A stretch of 17,480 nt of DNA from contig DATJXI010000210.1 in the NCBI GenBank assembly GCA_035500275.1, positions 1-17,480 of the forward strand, in the 5' to 3' direction. Made by a program: the position numbers and the translations under genes. This DNA is from Roseiarcus sp035500275 (GTDB taxonomy: Bacteria > Pseudomonadota > Alphaproteobacteria > Rhizobiales > Beijerinckiaceae). Shown piece by piece: positions 14,225-17,480 of the stretch (position 1 is its first letter; each line of letters begins with the position of its first letter). Below the pieces are notes generated by a model. That model did no database searches. It saw nothing but the letters and a program-made list of their open reading frames with translations, and was not told the origin of the DNA.

Positions 14225-15067
14225 ATGCCGCTTCCCATAGTCAACGTTGAAATAGCCGGACCCCGCGTTGCCCGCGGCCCCGGCCATAGCGCGCGGCTCG
14301 TCATCGCGCCCGAGCAGGCCGCCGAGCACAGTCCGTTCATCCTCATGGCGGAGGACTGGTTCGGTCCGCCCGCCGGCTTTCCGACCCACCCGCACCGAGG
14401 CATCGAAACGGTGACCTTCGTGCTCGCGGGCGAACTCCTGCATGAGGACCATACCGGGGGCAAGGGTCGTCTTTTCCCGGGCGACGCGCAATTCATGACG
14501 GCCGGCGGCGGCGTCATGCACAGCGAAATGCCGGGGCCGTACGGGGTCCAGACGCTGCAGCTTTGGCTGAACCTGCCCGCGCGCCTCAAGATGACCCCGG
14601 CGCGATACGCCGATCTGCGCCTTGCCGGCGCGCCGGTCGTGAGAAAGGACGGCGCCGAAGCGCGCGTCTATTCCGGCAGGCTCGGCGACGTCGACGTTCC
14701 GCACGGCTCGGCCTGGCCGCTCGCGCTAATTGATCTTAGACTGGAAGCGCGCTCGTCCTTTGCTGTCCCCATCCCCGACGGCAACCGCGCCTTCGCTTAT
14801 GTCCTTGAAGGCGCCGCCTTGATCGGCGCGAACAAGCGCGCGGCGGAGGCCGGAGACGTCGCCTGGGCCGCGCTGTCTGTTGCCGACGACGATTTGCCGA
14901 TCGCCGCGCACGAGGGCGCGCGGCTGCTCGTCTTCGCCAGTCCGGTCATTGACGAACCGATCGTCATGGGTGGGCCGTTCGTGATGAACACGCGGGAGGA
15001 AATCCTCGAGGCCTTCGCCGATCTGCGCGCCGCGCGGTTGACGGAGCCGAAGCCGGCGAGGGTGTAG
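14225..15067 (+). CDS. Pirin family protein (bicupin)
   Basis: Pirins are iron-containing two-cupin proteins of the cytosol; some, such as E. coli YhhW, have quercetin 2,3-dioxygenase activity in vitro, but most bacterial substrates are unknown. The four metal ligands of the first cupin are all present at the expected spacing: H55 and H57 in PTHPHRGIETVTF, and H99 and E101 in TAGGGVMHSEMP (H56, H58, H101, E103 in human pirin). The C-terminal cupin (about residues 170-275) lacks metal ligands, as usual, and ends in the family motif PIVMGGPFVMNTREEI. 280 residues is a normal length. The start is fixed by AGGAGG 7 bases upstream. It follows the acyltransferase by 63 bases on the same strand and converges on the photolyase with only 21 bases between stops. 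Confidence 0.94.
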   Translation: MPLPIVNVEIAGPRVARGPGHSARLVIAPEQAAEHSPFILMAEDWFGPPAGFPTHPHRGIETVTFVLAGELLHEDHTGGKGRLFPGDAQFMTAGGGVMHSEMPGPYGVQTLQLWLNLPARLKMTPARYADLRLAGAPVVRKDGAEARVYSGRLGDVDVPHGSAWPLALIDLRLEARSSFAVPIPDGNRAFAYVLEGAALIGANKRAAEAGDVAWAALSVADDDLPIAAHEGARLLVFASPVIDEPIVMGGPFVMNTREEILEAFADLRAARLTEPKPARV

Positions 15068-15088
15068 GCGTCGAACGCGAGGCTCACG

Positions 15089-16537
15089 TCACGCCGTCGG
15101 CTCCGCCTTGATCTCCTCGAACGCCGCGAGCGCACGGGCGCGCGCCGCCGCGTGGTCCACCATCGGCCGTGGATAGGTCTTGCCGAGAACGACGCCCGCC
15201 CGCGACAGCGCCGCCTCGGTCGCGTTCCAGGGCCGGTGGACATGCGGCGCTTCGAGCCGCGCCAGTTCGGGGACCCAGCGGCGGACGTAAGCGCCGTCGG
15301 GATCGAATTTCTCCGCCTGCAGCATCGGGTTGAAGATGCGGAAGAAGGGCGCGGCGTCGGCGCCTGAGCCCGCGACCCATTGCCAGTTCATCGGGTTGCT
15401 GGCCGGATCGGCGTCGCAGAGCGTGTCCCAGAACCATTCCTCGCCGCGCCGCCAGTCGATGAGCAGATGCTTGACGAGGAACGAGGCCGCGACGAGCCGC
15501 ACGCGATTGTGCATGAAGCCCGTCCGCCACAGCTGGCGCATGCCGGCGTCGACGATCGGATAGCCCGTTTCGCCGCGACTCCAGGCGCGAAAGGCGGCCT
15601 CGTCTTCGCGGAAGGGAAAGCGCTCGAATTCAGGCCGTAGCGGCTTGGCCGCGAGATCCGGATGAGCGTAGAGGAGGAGCGCGGCGAAGTCGCGCCAGCC
15701 GAGCTCTGAGAGGAATTTTTCCGCGTCGCGCCGGAGCCTTTGTCGCGCCGCGACGCCGTCGACGACATACGCCGCACGGATCGCCGAAACTTCCCCGAAC
15801 CGCAAATGCGGCGAGAGATGCGACGTCGCCTCGCCTGAAGCGAGGTCGCGGTCGCTTGCGTAGCCGCTCAGGCCCTCCTCGACGAAACAGCGCAAAGCCG
15901 CGAGGCCCCCCTCTTCGCCCGGCCTCTCGCCGAGCGCGAGCTCGCCGGACCAGTCGGGCTTGGTGGTCGTGAGCCGCAACGCCTCGATGGGCGCGCGCTC
16001 CGGCGCGCCTTCCGGCCATGGTGCGCTGGAAAGACGGGCGGGCGCGGGCTTCGGCGCCGGCATGTCCCGCTCCGACTGATGCCGCCGAAAGAAGGCGGAG
16101 AAGCTGCGCGGAAGATGGCCGTCGCCCCGGTCGAACTCCCAAGGCTCGCGGATGAGCCTGCCGTTGAAGCTTTCGCCTTCGACGCCGCGCTCGCGCAGGG
16201 CTGCTTTCACGGCGGCGTCGAGCGCCATTCCCGCCGCCTCGTAGCGGCGCGTCCATAACACTCGGCTGGCGCCGGCCGCCCTCGCAAGGGCGAGGATGGT
16301 CGCGTCGGCCGGGCCAGCAAGAACATCGAGCCGCGCGCCGTTCTCGGCCAGACGCCGCTCCATCGCCTTCAGCGACTGATAGAGCCGCCACTTGGCGGCG
16401 CCGCCGAGCGGGCGTCCGTTCCTCGGGCTCTGGTCATGGACGTAAACGTAGAGCGCCGGCCGCTCCGCCGACGCGGCGATCGCGGGTTGGTCGTCGAGGC
16501 GGAAGTCGTCGCGCAGACAGACAATGTCCGGGTTCAA
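15089..16537 (-). CDS. phrB: Deoxyribodipyrimidine photolyase (class I cryptochrome/photolyase family)
   Basis: This FAD enzyme uses blue/near-UV light to split UV-induced pyrimidine dimers. The N-terminal Rossmann antenna domain runs to about residue 130 (IVCLRDDFRLDDQPAI; ALYVYVHD). The FAD domain shows SHLSPHLRFGEVS, YPIVDAGMRQLWRTGFMHNR and DAAPFFRIFNPMLQAEKFDP. All three tryptophans of the electron-transfer chain appear present (FRAWSRG, LIDWRRG, NWQWVAG). The catalytic-site motif usually reading WREF is WRDF here, with Asp283 where CPD photolyases carry glutamate (E274 in E. coli). 482 residues is typical. No ATG is available at the N-terminus; TTG at 16537 follows GGAGAG by 6 bases and gives a standard beginning (MNPDIVCLRDD). 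It is divergent from the membrane-anchored protein gene to its right. Family certain; lesion type is probably CPD. Confidence 0.95.
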   Translation of the reverse strand: MNPDIVCLRDDFRLDDQPAIAASAERPALYVYVHDQSPRNGRPLGGAAKWRLYQSLKAMERRLAENGARLDVLAGPADATILALARAAGASRVLWTRRYEAAGMALDAAVKAALRERGVEGESFNGRLIREPWEFDRGDGHLPRSFSAFFRRHQSERDMPAPKPAPARLSSAPWPEGAPERAPIEALRLTTTKPDWSGELALGERPGEEGGLAALRCFVEEGLSGYASDRDLASGEATSHLSPHLRFGEVSAIRAAYVVDGVAARQRLRRDAEKFLSELGWRDFAALLLYAHPDLAAKPLRPEFERFPFREDEAAFRAWSRGETGYPIVDAGMRQLWRTGFMHNRVRLVAASFLVKHLLIDWRRGEEWFWDTLCDADPASNPMNWQWVAGSGADAAPFFRIFNPMLQAEKFDPDGAYVRRWVPELARLEAPHVHRPWNATEAALSRAGVVLGKTYPRPMVDHAAARARALAAFEEIKAEPTA

Positions 16538-16543
16538 ACTGGG

Positions 16544-16549
16544 CTCTCC
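16544..16549 (-). promoter_or_regulatory. Ribosome binding site deciding the TTG start of the photolyase
   Basis: GGAGAG on the minus strand ends 6 bases before TTG 16537. It is the only well-placed site, and no in-frame ATG or GTG lies near the family N-terminus. Confidence 0.6.
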
Positions 16550-16550
16550 A

Positions 16551-16600
16551 ATAGGTGACGATAGGTCGTCGTTATATTACGAAGCGACGCCAAGTCAGGT
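16551..16600. promoter_or_regulatory. Divergent upstream region with a tandem ATAGGT repeat
   Basis: ATAGGT occurs at 16551-16556 and again at 16561-16566, exactly 10 bases apart, about one helical turn. It is followed by an AT-rich TTATATTACG core flanked by CGTCG and CGACG. This is the only AT-rich spot between two divergent genes, so promoter elements for one or both should lie here. I cannot name a regulator or assign -35/-10 boxes with confidence. Confidence 0.3.
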
Positions 16601-16640
16601 TCGGTCACAGGCGCGACTGCCGGATTAAAGGATCGTGAGA

Positions 16641-17480
16641 TTGGAGATCAACGGGCGACGCACGGCGGAAGAGGAGAGACGCGAAGCGTCGTGGATGCGG
16701 CGCGTGCTCAGCGCCGCGGGCGGCGTCATCCTCGCGACCGGCATCGTCGGCACCGCAGTCAGCGCCTACGTCCAGTGGCGGAGCTGGGCTTACCAGACCG
16801 GCGTCGCCAAGATCGAGAAAGACGCCGCCGCCGCCGTCTCGGCGCTCGAAAGCCTGGACAAGATCATCGACGAAAAATTCCTTTCGACCTACGACATGGA
16901 CGACGCCATCAAGAACCGGGCGTCGGGCGATGAACTCGACCGGGCGGTCAAGCGCTTCTACGCCGCCAACAAGGACTGGGAGCAGCAGCACGCGATCCTG
17001 TCCTCGACCCTGCAGATCGCGGTCGATTCGCAGTTCGGCGTCAGGAACATACCGCTGCATCCTGAGGGAAAGGACATCGACTGCTCCAATTATCTCCTCA
17101 AGGATCAGCAGCCGAACGGGAACGACCCGCTGTCGGCGCGCAATATGCTCGAGATTGCCTACGCTTGCCACACGATCCTCAAGAACAAGATCGACGAGCG
17201 ATTGCGTGGGCGGGACGAGAACAAGGGCGTCTGGCCCGATAACGCCGCTGACCCTGATCCCAAGCGAATGATCCTCGGCCACCTGTGGCGGCTCGGAAAC
17301 GTGTTGCAGTGCACTCTCGTCGAGCGCGTGCTGGAAACCCGCCACCAGTCGCCGCAGGTTCCAGTCATTCCTTATGTGGGCGATTCGAAAGCCGCGTCCT
17401 ATAGCGCCAACGACGAGGACCGCGCCAACGAGACGCAGTGCCTCGCCCCTTATAAGAACGACAAGGATTTCGGGCTCGCC
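16641..17480 (+). CDS. Unrecognised membrane-anchored protein (3' end cut by window edge)
   Basis: An open frame runs to the window end with good codon use; 280 codons are visible. I do not recognise the family. A charged, arginine-rich N-terminus (RRTAEEERREASWMRR) precedes one hydrophobic helix at about residues 22-44 (VLSAAGGVILATGIVGTAVS). A long helical, probably coiled-coil region follows (AKIEKDAAAAVSALESLDKI), then a mixed alpha region. The positive-inside rule would place the body in the periplasm, where its four cysteines (DIDCSN, YACHT, LQCTL, TQCLAP) could form disulfides. I chose TTG 16641 because AAAGGA lies 8 bases upstream; GTG 16635 is too close to that site and ATG 16695 is a third option. 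The opposite strand is also open over much of this stretch but reads as a shadow. Confidence 0.7.
   Translation, partial: MEINGRRTAEEERREASWMRRVLSAAGGVILATGIVGTAVSAYVQWRSWAYQTGVAKIEKDAAAAVSALESLDKIIDEKFLSTYDMDDAIKNRASGDELDRAVKRFYAANKDWEQQHAILSSTLQIAVDSQFGVRNIPLHPEGKDIDCSNYLLKDQQPNGNDPLSARNMLEIAYACHTILKNKIDERLRGRDENKGVWPDNAADPDPKRMILGHLWRLGNVLQCTLVERVLETRHQSPQVPVIPYVGDSKAASYSANDEDRANETQCLAPYKNDKDFGLA

Noticed and set aside
16605..17345. Leftward open frame of 246 codons opposite the right-edge gene
   Set aside because: It is less convincing than the rightward frame, which has a basic N-terminus, a clear membrane helix, a coiled coil and a ribosome site. Kept as the main doubt about that gene.
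1..17480. CRISPR arrays, transposases, prophage genes, restriction or toxin-antitoxin systems
   Set aside because: None seen: no regularly spaced repeats, no IS ends, and all sizeable coding frames are accounted for by housekeeping or envelope genes.

Overview
This is a gene-dense, high-GC stretch of bacterial chromosome. The gene content points to an alphaproteobacterium of the order Hyphomicrobiales (Rhizobiales). The block tRNA-Cys, isoaspartate methyltransferase homologue, tolC, popZ, valS is typical of that class, and a choline-dependent phosphatidylcholine synthase and an ExoR-type Sel1-repeat protein add to the case. A Methylocystis/Beijerinckiaceae-like source is my guess, not something the sequence proves. 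I see no phage, transposase, CRISPR array or plasmid functions.

Layout. Positions 1-2736 hold two leftward genes: a UbiH/COQ6-type flavin hydroxylase (1477-2736) and, downstream of it, a ClC-family chloride channel/transporter that runs off the left edge. Reading rightward from 2875 are phosphatidylcholine synthase (pcs), tRNA-Cys(GCA) with its own promoter, a divergent Pcm homologue, a TolC-type outer-membrane channel, the polar organiser PopZ, valyl-tRNA synthetase and ExoR. Next comes a possible surface-polysaccharide group: an 86-residue orphan protein, a 45-residue one-helix membrane protein, and a large AT3-SGNH O-acyltransferase whose start codon overlaps the stop of the small protein (ATGA). 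A pirin follows, convergent with a leftward DNA photolyase. At the right edge a rightward gene for an unrecognised membrane-anchored protein begins and is cut by the window end.

How the genes may work together. TolC, PopZ and ValS are a neighbourhood conserved by descent rather than one pathway. ExoR is known in rhizobia as the periplasmic brake on the ExoS-ChvI system that controls exopolysaccharide. An envelope O-acyltransferase a few hundred bases downstream is a plausible but unproven functional partner. Pcs, TolC, ExoR and the acyltransferase all act at the envelope.

The points most worth checking are these: palindromic repeat elements that lie inside, and are translated as part of, the acyltransferase; the unannotated 45-residue membrane protein coupled to it; a ClC protein that keeps the gating glutamate but has isoleucine at the internal proton-glutamate position; and a Pcm homologue lacking the usual TIS substrate motif. 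Several genes start with TTG or GTG behind good ribosome binding sites. No gene-free stretch exceeds 300 bases. The longest (4455-4711) shows no convincing gene or terminator. I found no clear evidence of a wholly new multi-gene system.
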